Origin: Oscillospiraceae bacterium
GTDB lineage: Bacteria > Bacillota > Clostridia > Oscillospirales > Acutalibacteraceae
Assembly (NCBI GenBank): GCA_031256825.1
Contig: JAIRPV010000035.1
Coordinates: 41,431 to 105,430 of the forward strand
Direction of reading: 5' to 3'
DNA length: 64,000 bases
Shown: positions 1-8,900 of the stretch, piece after piece
Position numbering within the stretch: the stretch's first letter is position 1
How the letters are laid out: each line of letters opens with the position of its first letter
The notes under the pieces: generated by a model
Databases searched by the model: none
What the model was told of the DNA's origin: nothing
The model's input: only the letters and a program-made list of their open reading frames with translations
Made by a program: the position numbers and the translations under genes

Positions 1-64
1 CGCGGACGCGCTGGGCGCGCTGGTAGAAAACGGGCTGCGGACACTCAAAGAGAAAAAATCATAG
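1..64 (+). CDS. C-terminal end of an unidentified protein (partial)
   Basis: The second forward frame is open from the window edge and ends at a TAG at 62-64, giving about 20 residues ending in LKEKKS. A good intrinsic terminator follows within 10 bases, which supports this being the true 3' end of a forward gene. Too little is present to name the product. Confidence 0.55.
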   Translation, partial: ADALGALVENGLRTLKEKKS

Positions 65-72
65 ACACAGCA

Positions 73-100
73 GGGAGCGCCGGGTTGCGCTCCCTTTTTT
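73..100 (+). terminator. Rho-independent terminator
   Basis: An 8-bp GC-rich stem (GGGAGCGC / GCGCTCCC) closes a 6-base loop and is followed by six T residues. It sits directly after the partial gene ending at 64. Confidence 0.85.
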
Positions 101-231
101 GCCGTTTGGCGCCTGAGAAGGCGGCCGCGGACGAAAAAGATCCGTATACTCGTCTAAAAGTGTGAATTTTAAATTCTACAGGATTGCACTCACCGCATAC
201 AAATAAAAGAAGAACAAGAGGGGGTGGGCGC

Positions 232-1539
232 ATGCGCACGCTGCGGAAAGGCGACAGCGGGGCAGACGTGGAATTGTTGCAGACGGGGCTGAGACGGGCA
301 ACGGGGGTTCCGCAAGTTCCCGACGGGCAGTTCGGTTCCAATACCAAAGAAACGATCCTGCGCTGGCAACAGGCGCAGGCGCTTGCCGTTGACGGTATTG
401 TTGGGCCGCGCACCTGGGAAACGCTGCTGCCGTTCCTGCGTGGCTACACACTGCACGAATATCAGTCCGACGACACCTTTTTGGCGCTCGCCGTGCAGTA
501 TGACAGCACGCCCGGAGCAATTGCCGCGGCAAACCCGGAGCCGAACCAGCTGCGGCCCGGCGAACAAATTGTGATCCCTTATAACAGGCTCGTTGTGCCA
601 ACGGATATCCGCTGGTGCTCCAGTTTGCTGGAACTCGTGCTCGACGGCATTGCAAAGCGCTTTCCGTTTGTGGAAATCAGCTCCATCGGCCGCAGCGTGC
701 TGGGTCATCCAATCTGGCAGGCCAGCATCGGCACAGGTCCCGTGCGCGTTGGCTACAATGCCGCGCACCACGCCAACGAGTGGATCACAACCCCTGTTTT
801 GATGAAATTCCTTGAACAATACGCCAGCGGCGTGGCGCACGGGGGCAATGTTGGCGGGGTAGAATACGAACGGCTGTTCCGGCATTATACGCTGGATATT
901 GTTCCTATGGTCAACCCGGATGCCGTGGATCTGGTGACGGGCGCGCTGGGCAAAGAAACGGCGGCTTACCGGATGTGCAAAGAAATTGCCGACGGATTCC
1001 CCGATATCCCCTTCCCGGAGGGCTGGAAGGCCAACATTGAGGGCGTTGACCTGAACTTGCAGTATCCTGCGGGCTGGGAAAAAGCCCGGCAGCTGAAATA
1101 CGCCCGGGGGTTCAACCGCCCCGCCCCGCGCGATTATGTTGGCCCCGCGCCTTTGTCGGCCCCCGAATCCGCCGCCATGCACCAGCGCGCCCTGCAAGCC
1201 GATTACCAGCTCATCCTCGCCTACCACACGCAAGGCAAACTCATCTACTGGAAATATAACGACTACAACCCCGCCGGATCCGCGGAACTGGCCCGGCGCA
1301 TGCAGTCGGTCAGCAGTTACCTCCCGGCGGAAACCCCCGATTACTCCAGCAGCGCGGGCTATAAAGACTGGTTTATCCAGCAATATAACCGGCCGGGCTA
1401 CACCATTGAGGCAGGCCAGGGCAAAAACCCCCTGCCGCTGAAGCAATTCGACCAGATCTACAACGACAACTTCGGCATTTTGCTGCTGGGCATGATTGGG
1501 CTGGATGGCGAGGCGGACTCCCTCGGCGCCCTCCCGTGA
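232..1539 (+). CDS. Exported-type M14 zinc carboxypeptidase with peptidoglycan-binding and LysM domains
   Basis: A 435-residue cell-wall hydrolase resembling gamma-D-glutamyl-diamino-acid endopeptidase I. Residues 1-70 form a PG_binding_1 repeat (the DGQFGSNT and DGIVGPRTW segments). Residues about 72-120 form a LysM module. The rest is an M14 peptidase. The zinc motif HxxE is His180-Ala-Asn-Glu183, a later His is in AYHTQGK (His332), and the probable catalytic Glu is Glu393 in TIEAGQGKN. An upstream in-frame ATG at 184 exists, but AGAGGGGGTG just before the ATG at 232 decides the start. No classical signal peptide precedes the wall-binding domain, as in other family members. The likely substrate is the peptide stem of peptidoglycan. 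It is followed by its own terminator. Confidence 0.9.
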   Translation: MRTLRKGDSGADVELLQTGLRRATGVPQVPDGQFGSNTKETILRWQQAQALAVDGIVGPRTWETLLPFLRGYTLHEYQSDDTFLALAVQYDSTPGAIAAANPEPNQLRPGEQIVIPYNRLVVPTDIRWCSSLLELVLDGIAKRFPFVEISSIGRSVLGHPIWQASIGTGPVRVGYNAAHHANEWITTPVLMKFLEQYASGVAHGGNVGGVEYERLFRHYTLDIVPMVNPDAVDLVTGALGKETAAYRMCKEIADGFPDIPFPEGWKANIEGVDLNLQYPAGWEKARQLKYARGFNRPAPRDYVGPAPLSAPESAAMHQRALQADYQLILAYHTQGKLIYWKYNDYNPAGSAELARRMQSVSSYLPAETPDYSSSAGYKDWFIQQYNRPGYTIEAGQGKNPLPLKQFDQIYNDNFGILLLGMIGLDGEADSLGALP

Positions 1540-1555
1540 CGCCCTTATATTTGAA

Positions 1556-1591
1556 TCCCTCCCGGGCAAACTAGCCGGGAGGGATTTTTAT
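1556..1591 (+). terminator. Terminator or attenuator between the M14 peptidase and the DUF421 gene
   Basis: A 10-bp stem (TCCCTCCCGG / CCGGGAGGGA, arms 1556-1565 and 1575-1584) is followed by a T-rich run. The next gene starts only about 20 bases later, leaving no room for a separate promoter. The hairpin may therefore pass some readthrough. Confidence 0.8.
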
Positions 1592-1613
1592 TTTCAGTAG
1601 AAAGGGCATTCCC

Positions 1614-2114
1614 ATGTTGATTACGATCATCCGCCTGGTGATCCTCTATTGCATGATTACGCTGGCCATCCGCCTGATGGGCAAACGGCAGGTGGGCGAA
1701 TTGCAGCCCACAGAACTTGTTGTTACCATCTTGCTTTCTGAACTGGTAGCGATCCCCATTCAGGATAACTCCCTGCCCATGGCAACTTCGCTGATTTCCG
1801 GCGCAACGCTGATCAGCCTGGAAATCATTTTTTCGGTCATCTCGCTCAAAAGCAAACGATTCCGCGAACTGACGCAGGGCACTTCGATCCCGGTGATTGT
1901 CAAAGGCAAGCTCGACACAAACCAGCTCAACAACCTGCGCATTTCGCTCGACGATTTGCTCGAAGCCCTGCGCCAAAAAGACGTATTCGACGTCACGCAG
2001 GTTGACACCTGCATTGTGGAAACCAACGGGCAAATCAGCGTGCTGCTCAAACCGGAGTTCCAGCCGATGGAAAAAGGAAAAAAACAAAGCGGAAAGCGAG
2101 GCCAAAGCCTATGA
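1614..2114 (+). CDS. DUF421 (YetF/YrbG-like) membrane protein
   Basis: A 166-residue protein with N-terminal membrane segments (about residues 1-20, 33-52, 60-80) and a cytosolic C-terminal half of the DUF421 type. The MGKRQVGELQPTELVV segment at about 22-37 and the later SLDDLLEALRQKDVFD segment are characteristic. The family is common in endospore-forming Bacillota and its exact activity is not settled. Start chosen for AGAAAGGGC upstream of the ATG. The 3' end overlaps the next gene by 4 bases (ATGA), so the two are translationally coupled. Slightly shorter than most relatives. Confidence 0.85.
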   Translation: MLITIIRLVILYCMITLAIRLMGKRQVGELQPTELVVTILLSELVAIPIQDNSLPMATSLISGATLISLEIIFSVISLKSKRFRELTQGTSIPVIVKGKLDTNQLNNLRISLDDLLEALRQKDVFDVTQVDTCIVETNGQISVLLKPEFQPMEKGKKQSGKRGQSL

Positions 2115-2488
2115 AAACCCGTCTGATTGCCTCAATCTGTTTGCTGGCGGCATGCCTGGGCGCCGCGCTTTTTTGTGTGTTTCACTCCCGCCGCTGCGCC
2201 AAAGAGCTTTCCGGAAGCCTGGAGGCCGCGCTTTCCGCCGCCGCGCAAAAAGAAGGCTGGCCCGCCGCCACGGAAGAAGTGCTGCGCCTTTGGGAGCGCG
2301 ACAAAAATTTTTATCATATTCTTTTGCCGCACGCCAACCTCAACGAGCTGGAATGGGCGCTGGGTTCCCTGCCGGAATTCCTTGCCCGGCAAGACAGGGC
2401 GATGTTCATCGAACAATGCGTGCGCGGCATGCAGTGCGTCAAAACCATCCGGGAAATGGAGATCCCCAGCTGGGGGAATATCTTTTAG
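2111..2488 (+). CDS. DUF4363 family protein
   Basis: A 125-residue protein with one N-terminal membrane or signal segment (residues 4-23) followed by a helical extracytoplasmic domain. It begins within the stop codon of the DUF421 gene. DUF4363 proteins are typically encoded next to DUF421 proteins in Clostridia, so the pairing supports both calls. Function unknown; inferred to work with its partner in the envelope. It converges on the reverse-strand gene ending at 2496, with no clear terminator between. Confidence 0.75.
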   Translation: MKTRLIASICLLAACLGAALFCVFHSRRCAKELSGSLEAALSAAAQKEGWPAATEEVLRLWERDKNFYHILLPHANLNELEWALGSLPEFLARQDRAMFIEQCVRGMQCVKTIREMEIPSWGNIF

Positions 2489-2495
2489 CCAAACG

Positions 2496-3371
2496 TTAAG
2501 GGGAAAAAGCTTCCAGCTTTGCTTGCAGCGCCCGCAGCTCCGGCTCTGTGATGGGGAACTTGCGCCGGGCAAAGTTGCGGCGCAGCATCTCCCACGCAAC
2601 CAGATCCGGGGCCTGGGCGGCCTGCGCGCCCATGGTTTCGATCACCTGCCGCTGCGCCGCATCCCACATGCTCAGCAGCATTGCGCGGCCCAATTGCGGC
2701 AGCAAACCCCGCACCGAGCGCTGTGCAAAGTTCAGCGCGGAAAAGCGCAGTTCAAGCGCCGCGGGGGCGCAAACAAAATCGACGAACGCGCCGCACAGTT
2801 CCGGGGGCGCGGCGTCGCGGCCCAGCCGGAACAAAAAACCATCCGGCGGCAGTTCCCCTGTGCCCGCGATAAAACTGAGAAACCGCAAGTGCTGCGGCGC
2901 GACGGCATTTTCGAGCAAATCGCGCAGGATCGCCATGGCCAGTTCCCGCTGATCTTCGCCGATTTTGCAGCGCAGCGCGCTGCCCGGGTCGCCGGCGCAG
3001 ACCAAAAACGCCGCGTCACGCAGGGCTTCGGCAAAGCGCGGATCGGCGGGGGGCGGCGCTTCGGGCAGCAGCTGCGGCGCCGCAAGTTCCGCCCAGGCGC
3101 GCCCGTGGCGGCTCAGATCGGCCGCGCGCAGGGAATATGCCCAGCCGCCGTCGCACGCGCTGATCGTGCAAAACACCACGTGCCTGCCCGTTGGCAGATA
3201 AACAACGCCCCAGGGCGCGGCCTCTGTTTTTGCAATTCCATCGCGCAGGATGTCCAGCGCCATGCCCAGCGGCCCGGCCTCGTCTTCGCCCAGCAGCGCC
3301 GCCAGACGGGCCGCATCCGCCGCGCCGCGCGGTTCGCGCAGCCGGATCGCATCGGAGAACGGAATGGGCAT
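2496..3371 (-). CDS. Hypothetical protein, 291 aa
   Basis: I do not recognise a family. The protein is Ala/Leu/Arg-rich with no signal peptide or membrane span, so probably cytosolic. A longer frame extends to 3479, but GGGGAGGAATTAGGC just before the ATG at 3371 fixes the start. It begins 2 bases after the upstream membrane protein gene (stop at 3374), so both are surely one transcript. It may be the cytoplasmic partner of that protein. Confidence 0.65.
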   Translation of the reverse strand: MPIPFSDAIRLREPRGAADAARLAALLGEDEAGPLGMALDILRDGIAKTEAAPWGVVYLPTGRHVVFCTISACDGGWAYSLRAADLSRHGRAWAELAAPQLLPEAPPPADPRFAEALRDAAFLVCAGDPGSALRCKIGEDQRELAMAILRDLLENAVAPQHLRFLSFIAGTGELPPDGFLFRLGRDAAPPELCGAFVDFVCAPAALELRFSALNFAQRSVRGLLPQLGRAMLLSMWDAAQRQVIETMGAQAAQAPDLVAWEMLRRNFARRKFPITEPELRALQAKLEAFSP

Positions 3372-3373
3372 GC

Positions 3374-4636
3374 CTAATTCCTCCCCACCACAAGCTCGCC
3401 CGGTTCTGTTACAATAAACCCGGCTTCGGTGCGGGCCGTGCGGGCGGGGGCAATATCCACAATGGCGCGGTTGACGCAATCATCAAACACAATCGCTTCC
3501 CCCGTCTCGTCAACGCACCGGAAAAACTGATCCAGGCAAACGCTGCGCAGCGTGGATTGCAGCACAAAGCTCGGCGGGGCAAAATAATCCGCATGCAGAT
3601 AAAGATTGCCGCTGTCTTCTTCCAGCGAAAACATCTGCCCGCGGGGGTTTGGCGCAAAGAGCGGCCGCGCGCCGCTGCCCAGCAGCAACGCGTCGCGGTT
3701 GCGCAGGCCAACGCTCAAAAAGCGCAGCCAGCCCGGCTTCGGCGCGCAGCCAAGAAAATACGCGCGCATGGCCTCCTCCTCGCCGGGGCGTTCCGGCGGC
3801 GGTTCCGGCTGCGTTTGCATGATAATGCGCCGCACAAGCGTATCCTGTTCGGCAACCACCTTCAGCCCCACCGGCGCGAACGGTTTTGTGTCCTGCTCTT
3901 GCGGCTGGGGCGGCTCCCGCAACTCATCCATTGGCTCAATAGCTTGCTGTTCGGGCTTCGCCGCTTCGCCCTGCGGCGCAAGCGTCTGCCGTTTTGCCCG
4001 GAATCTGCGGTGATAGAGATTACCCAGCGCCAGCGCCAGCAAAATCAGCGCCAGCAGCCCAAATACCAGCAGATAAGGGCCGGGTCCAGGCTGGGCATGG
4101 GGCTTTTTTTGCCCGGCGGAGGCGGCTGTGGCGGCGGTTGTTGTTTCCGGTTCCGCATAGGGTTCCGTTACAGCGCCGTTTTCGGCGGCAAACATCGAAA
4201 GCGTTGCCGTGCCCAACAGCGGCATGGGCAGCGAAATTGCCGCGCGCTGTTTGTAGTCGGGCGCGGTAAAAAATGTCAGCCGCGTCTCCCCTGCCCCGAA
4301 CTGCACGCGCACCAGCAGGGTTTCTTGCCCCTCCAGTTCCTCGAAAGTGCCCAGCACGCACGCGCCGTAAAAATAGTCGTTCTTTGTGACGCCCGCGCGC
4401 ACCCAGCGCTCGCCGTCTTCGCCGCTGAGCTTTGTCAGCGTCAGCAGGTGTTCCCCCTCCGCCAGCTCCAGCAGCTCCACGCTCTTGCTGCGGCCCAGCC
4501 GTTCGAGCAGCACATCCAGCGGCGCGCGCAAGGCAAAGCCTTCGGCAGGGGCCGCCGCCGCCCAAGGCGCCGCCGCCAGCAGCAAAAGCGCCGCCATTGC
4601 CGCCGCAACGCACCCTTTCATTTTTCGCTTTAACAT
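3374..4636 (-). CDS. Single-pass membrane protein with extracytoplasmic domain, 420 aa
   Basis: The N terminus (MLKRKMKGCVAAAMAALLLL) is a clear signal peptide. An extracellular domain of about 150 residues follows, then a Thr/Ala/Pro linker, a membrane span at about 187-206 and a cytosolic tail of about 200 residues. No family recognised. The ATG at 4636 is preceded by GGAGG at 9-base spacing; a TTG one codon upstream is less likely. First gene of a two-gene unit with the hypothetical gene downstream. The architecture suggests an envelope sensor or scaffold, which is inference. Confidence 0.7.
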   Translation of the reverse strand: MLKRKMKGCVAAAMAALLLLAAAPWAAAAPAEGFALRAPLDVLLERLGRSKSVELLELAEGEHLLTLTKLSGEDGERWVRAGVTKNDYFYGACVLGTFEELEGQETLLVRVQFGAGETRLTFFTAPDYKQRAAISLPMPLLGTATLSMFAAENGAVTEPYAEPETTTAATAASAGQKKPHAQPGPGPYLLVFGLLALILLALALGNLYHRRFRAKRQTLAPQGEAAKPEQQAIEPMDELREPPQPQEQDTKPFAPVGLKVVAEQDTLVRRIIMQTQPEPPPERPGEEEAMRAYFLGCAPKPGWLRFLSVGLRNRDALLLGSGARPLFAPNPRGQMFSLEEDSGNLYLHADYFAPPSFVLQSTLRSVCLDQFFRCVDETGEAIVFDDCVNRAIVDIAPARTARTEAGFIVTEPGELVVGRN

Positions 4637-4758
4637 CAAAAACTTCCTCCGACGCTTTTTATTTGATCTATTTTACCATATTTTGACGGCTTGTCAAGAG
4701 GAAATTTTTGATTCCGGCCGCCCGCGGCAGCTCCGGAATCACGGCGCAAACAAAGTGC

Positions 4759-4785
4759 AAAAAAGGGCGCGGCTGATCCGCGCCC
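4759..4785 (-). terminator. Terminator of the reverse-strand lipid-anchored or exported protein gene at 4.8-5.8 kb
   Basis: Read on the reverse strand, GGGCGCGG and CCGCGCCC pair around a 5-base loop (arms 4778-4785 and 4765-4772) and are followed by six T residues. Confidence 0.85.
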
Positions 4786-4824
4786 CGCTTTTTTGGCTCC
4801 GCCAGCGGCTTTCGCTCAATTCCC

Positions 4825-5778
4825 TCAGAACCAGTACTCCGCTTCGCGCGTCAGCGGCACAGTGGCGTGGGCTTGGCCGAATTGCTTCACATCGATTTGC
4901 ATCTCGCAGGCAAGGGTATATCTCACGCGCTGCAACCGGCCCGTAGCTTGATCAATTGTGCACGCAACCTGCGCGTCGCGGTAATTTGTGGCAAAATTGG
5001 TGATGACGACGAACGGCTCGGCCGACTTCGCGTTTTCGACCAACTCATCATAGCCCCAGGCGTTCATCACCTTGCCGGTGCGAAGCACACTCGGATCCTG
5101 CGGCAGAGTAGGCACATCTTCGTCGTTGAGAACAATCACAATCTGATAGCTGCCGTTTTCTTCCGCGCACGCGGCGCTTTTCACCATATCCGGGGCGAGT
5201 TTGCTCGCCCAGCTTTTCCCGCTCACAGGGAATTCGTTGTGATCCGCCCCGGCCGCAACGGAATCTTGCGGCTGCCATTGCCCAAACTTCGCAATCCCGT
5301 TAAAGATACTCAATATCGTCGGAATCGCCCCGTTGAGCAATTTGTTGCTGCAAGCCATGTTGTCCCGGTCAATGAGCACGCGGTCATGCCAAGAATAGCC
5401 GGGTTTTTCGGTCTTAACCCGGTTGGCTGCCTGGTTGAAATACGCCACAATCTCAGACTTGCCCTTGGGCGTCCGCGCCGCAGTGGTTGTTTCGGCTGTC
5501 GTATTGGTGGTTGCTGCGGTGGTTGATGCGGCGAAAGCGGAGGATTCGGGCGCCGAAGTCTCTGTGGGAGCCGTTGGTTCGGCGGTCGTGCCCGCTTGCG
5601 CTGTGCTTTCCGTCTGCGCAACAAAGCTTTGCGCCGCGGCAGGGGCTGCTTCCGCGGTGGTCTCAAGCCCGGCCTGCCGGTGGTTCCTGCGCAGCACGCC
5701 GCTTGCGCCAAAGGCCACGGCAACCAGCAGCACAATCCCCAGCACCAGCAATCTCTTCCAATGACGGTCTTTTTTCAT
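4825..5778 (-). CDS. Exported Thr/Ala-rich-linker protein, paralogue of the lipoprotein at 16.6 kb
   Basis: A 317-residue protein with an N-terminal membrane anchor (residues 9-27) and no lipobox. A low-complexity Ala/Thr/Glu linker spans about 35-100, followed by a globular C-terminal domain. The domain opens with AYFNQAANRVKTEKPG, which matches AYFNKAANRVRKEKPG in the lipoprotein gene at 16579-17559. The two share order and length of parts, so they are paralogues. The ATG at 5778 follows GGAGGCTGGCGAATC; an in-frame upstream start at 5838 lacks a ribosome site. Function unknown; probably displayed on the cell surface, with the linker spanning the wall. Confidence 0.75.
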   Translation of the reverse strand: MKKDRHWKRLLVLGIVLLVAVAFGASGVLRRNHRQAGLETTAEAAPAAAQSFVAQTESTAQAGTTAEPTAPTETSAPESSAFAASTTAATTNTTAETTTAARTPKGKSEIVAYFNQAANRVKTEKPGYSWHDRVLIDRDNMACSNKLLNGAIPTILSIFNGIAKFGQWQPQDSVAAGADHNEFPVSGKSWASKLAPDMVKSAACAEENGSYQIVIVLNDEDVPTLPQDPSVLRTGKVMNAWGYDELVENAKSAEPFVVITNFATNYRDAQVACTIDQATGRLQRVRYTLACEMQIDVKQFGQAHATVPLTREAEYWF

Positions 5779-5906
5779 GATTCGCCAGCCTCCTTTCCCT
5801 TGCCATCCCAGTATACTAAAAATAATCTGATTCGTCAAGGAAAATTCTTGAAAAACCGAAAAAATTCCATACCGCAGAGCGCGCCGCCGCAGAAGCCCCG
5901 CAAGCT

Positions 5907-8900
5907 CTATATTTCCAGCGTGCCGTCGAACACCTTGACGCAGTCGCCGCTGAGGTAGGCTGTTTCGCCCACATATTTTACCCAGAGATCGCCGCCGGGC
6001 AATTGCACGCGCACGTCTTGCCCCTTAGGGCAAAAGCCGTTTTCTACGGCGGCCACAACCGCCGCGCAAGCGCCCGTGCCGCAGGCCATCGTTTCGCCGG
6101 AACCGCGCTCCCAGACGCGCAGGGCAATCGTGTGCCGATCGATCACCTGCGCAAAACTCACGTTCACCCGCTCGGGGAACAGCTCCGTATCGTGCTCCAG
6201 CAGCGGGCCAATGCGTTCCACATCCACGCCGTCGGGGTTATGATCAAAGAAAAGCACGCAGTGCGGGTTGCCCATCGAAACGCAGGTGATGCGGAAGCTT
6301 TGCCCGCCTGAGCGCACCGGCATGTTGACAATTTTTTCTCCCGGGAGATTCACCGGCAGCGCAGCGGGATGGAATTCCACCGCGCCCATGTCGACCGAAA
6401 CGCTGTGCACCTTGCCCTCTTTGGTGTGCAGGCGCAGATGCTTCACGCCGCCGCGCGTCTCGATGGTCATTTCTTTTTTGGGCGCCAGATCGTTGTCGAA
6501 CAGATACTTTGCCACGCAACGGATGCCATTGCCGCACATAAGCCCTTCGCTGCCGTCGAGGTTAAACATGCGCATCTGCGCGTCGGCGCAGTCGCTGGGG
6601 GCAATCAGAATCACGCCGTCGCCGCCTACGCCATAGTGCCGGTCGCTCAGGGCGATAGCCAAAGATTCCGGGCTTTCCACCATCTGTTTAAAGCAATTGA
6701 AATAGATATAGTCGTTGCCGCAGCTTTGCATTTTGGTAAAGCTCAGGCGCTGCTTTTTGGTGCGCAGCCGGGTGATGTTGACCAGCTCCGTGTTGATTTC
6801 GCTGTAGCGCGAGCGCAGGCTGTCCGCCAGGGCGTTGGCGGTATCGATCGAAGTCAGGCAGGGAATGCCCAGCCGCGTGCTCAGCGTGCGGATCTTGACG
6901 CTGTCGCGCATGGGGTCGCGGCCCTTGGCGGAGGTGGAAATCACATATTGCACCGCGCCGCTTTCAATCAGGGCGGCGGTATTGTTCTCTCCCTCGTGGA
7001 TTTTCGCGACAGAAGTCACCTCAAGCCCCGCGCCGCGCAACACCTCCGCGTTGCCCTCGGTGGCGTAGAGCCGGAACCCCAGGAGGGAAAACTTTTTGGC
7101 CAGGTCGGGGATTTCGGGTTTATCCTGCTTGCGCACGGTGATCAGCACGCCGCCGCTGCGCGACATAGAAAAGCCCGCGGCGGTCAGCCCTTTGAACAAA
7201 GCCTCTTCCAGGGTTTTTCCAATGCCCAGCGCCTCGCCCGTGGACTTCATCTCGGGGCCTAGCTGCGTATCCACGCCGTGGAGCTTCTCGAAAGAGAATA
7301 CCGGCACTTTTACCGCGATATAGGGCGATGAGGGGTAAAGCCCTGTGCCGTAGCCCATGCTCTCGAGCGTTTCGCCGGTCATGGCGCGGGTGCAAAGCTC
7401 CACCACGGGCACGCCTGTGACTTTGCTGATATAGGGCACGGTGCGGCTGGCGCGCGGGTTCACTTCAATCACATAGAGCGCGCCGTGATAGATGATATAC
7501 TGGATGTTCACAATGCCCTTGATGCCAAGTTCCAGCGAAATGCGTTTGGTCGCGCCGATGATCATCTCGATCATGTCGTCATCCACATGTACGGCGGGAT
7601 AAACAGCGATGGAATCGCCCGAATGCACGCCGGTGCGCTCGATGTGTTCCATAATGCCGGGGATCAAAATCTCTTTGCCGTCGCAGATTGCGTCAACCTC
7701 AATTTCGGTGCCCATGAGATATTTATCCACCAAAACCGGGTTTTCCACGCCCCCGGCCAAAATGATTTCCATGAACTCGCACAGCTCATCGTCGCTGTTG
7801 GCAATGGACATATTCTGCCCGCCCAGAACATAACTGGGCCGCACCAGCACCGGGTAGCCCAGATCGTTGGCGGCGCGCAGGGCTTCTTCGGTGGTCATAA
7901 CCGTCTGCCCCGCCGGGCGCTTTACCTGCACTTTTTCGAGCAGTTCGTCGAACAGCTCGCGATCCTCCGCGCGGTCAATCCCCTCGAAGTTGGTGCCCAG
8001 GATAGGGTAATGATTTTCGTGGAGAAATTTCGCAAGCTTGATGGCCGTCTGGCCGCCAAAGGCCGCAACCACGCCCACCGGCTGTTCCATTTTGAGGATC
8101 GCATCCACATCCTCGGGCGTGAGCGCTTCGAAATAGAGGCGATCGGCTGTGTCAAAATCCGTTGACACCGTCTCGGGGTTGTTGTTGATGATGATCGCCT
8201 CGTAACCCAGCTTTTGCAGCGAACGCACGCAATGCACGCTGGCATAGTCGAACTCAATCCCCTGCCCGATCCGGATAGGGCCGCTGCCCAGCACAACCAC
8301 GCGCGGCTTGCGCGGTTCCTGCGCCCGCAGCCTGGCTTCCCGCGCTTCGTCTTCCCCTTCCGGAACGGAATAGAAATAAGGCGTTGCCGCGTCGAACTCG
8401 CCGGCGCAGGTATCCACCATGCGGAAAGCGGGCGCGGGGCAGCCGGGCAGCCCGTGGCCGCTCAGCTTTTTCAGCGCCGCGTCGGGGTATCCCAGGCGCT
8501 TGCCCTGCCGGTATTGATCGCCGCTCAGCTGTGTGTGTTCAATCTTGTGCTCGTAGGCCATCATACCGGCCAGCTTCGACAAAAAATAGCAGTCAATCAT
8601 TGTCGCCTCGTGCAGCTGTTCCACAGAAACGCCGCGCCAGAGCAGCTCGCACAACTGGAACAGGCGCTCGTCGGTGCCTTCGGCCACAAATTGCAGCAGC
8701 TCCTGCGTCGTGTGCTTCGCCCAGCGGGGCACGCGCAGGGTATCGCGGGATATTTCCACGCCGCGCACCGCCTTCATCAAGGCGTTCTCAAAGCTGTCGC
8801 CCAGCGACATCACCTCGCCCGTGGCCTTCATCTGGGTGCCAAGTTTGCGGCTGGCAAAAATAAATTTGTCGAACGGCCACTTTGGGAACTTCAGCGCAAT

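Noticed and set aside
2127..3377. 416-residue forward open frame
   Set aside because: Overlaps the DUF4363 gene and runs antisense to a gene with a good ribosome site; rich in Arg, Gln and Pro with no recognisable domain.
6730..6760. Internal ribosome site giving a separate dapF
   Set aside because: No GGAGG-like sequence lies 5-12 bases before the Met codon at the junction, and the frame is continuous.
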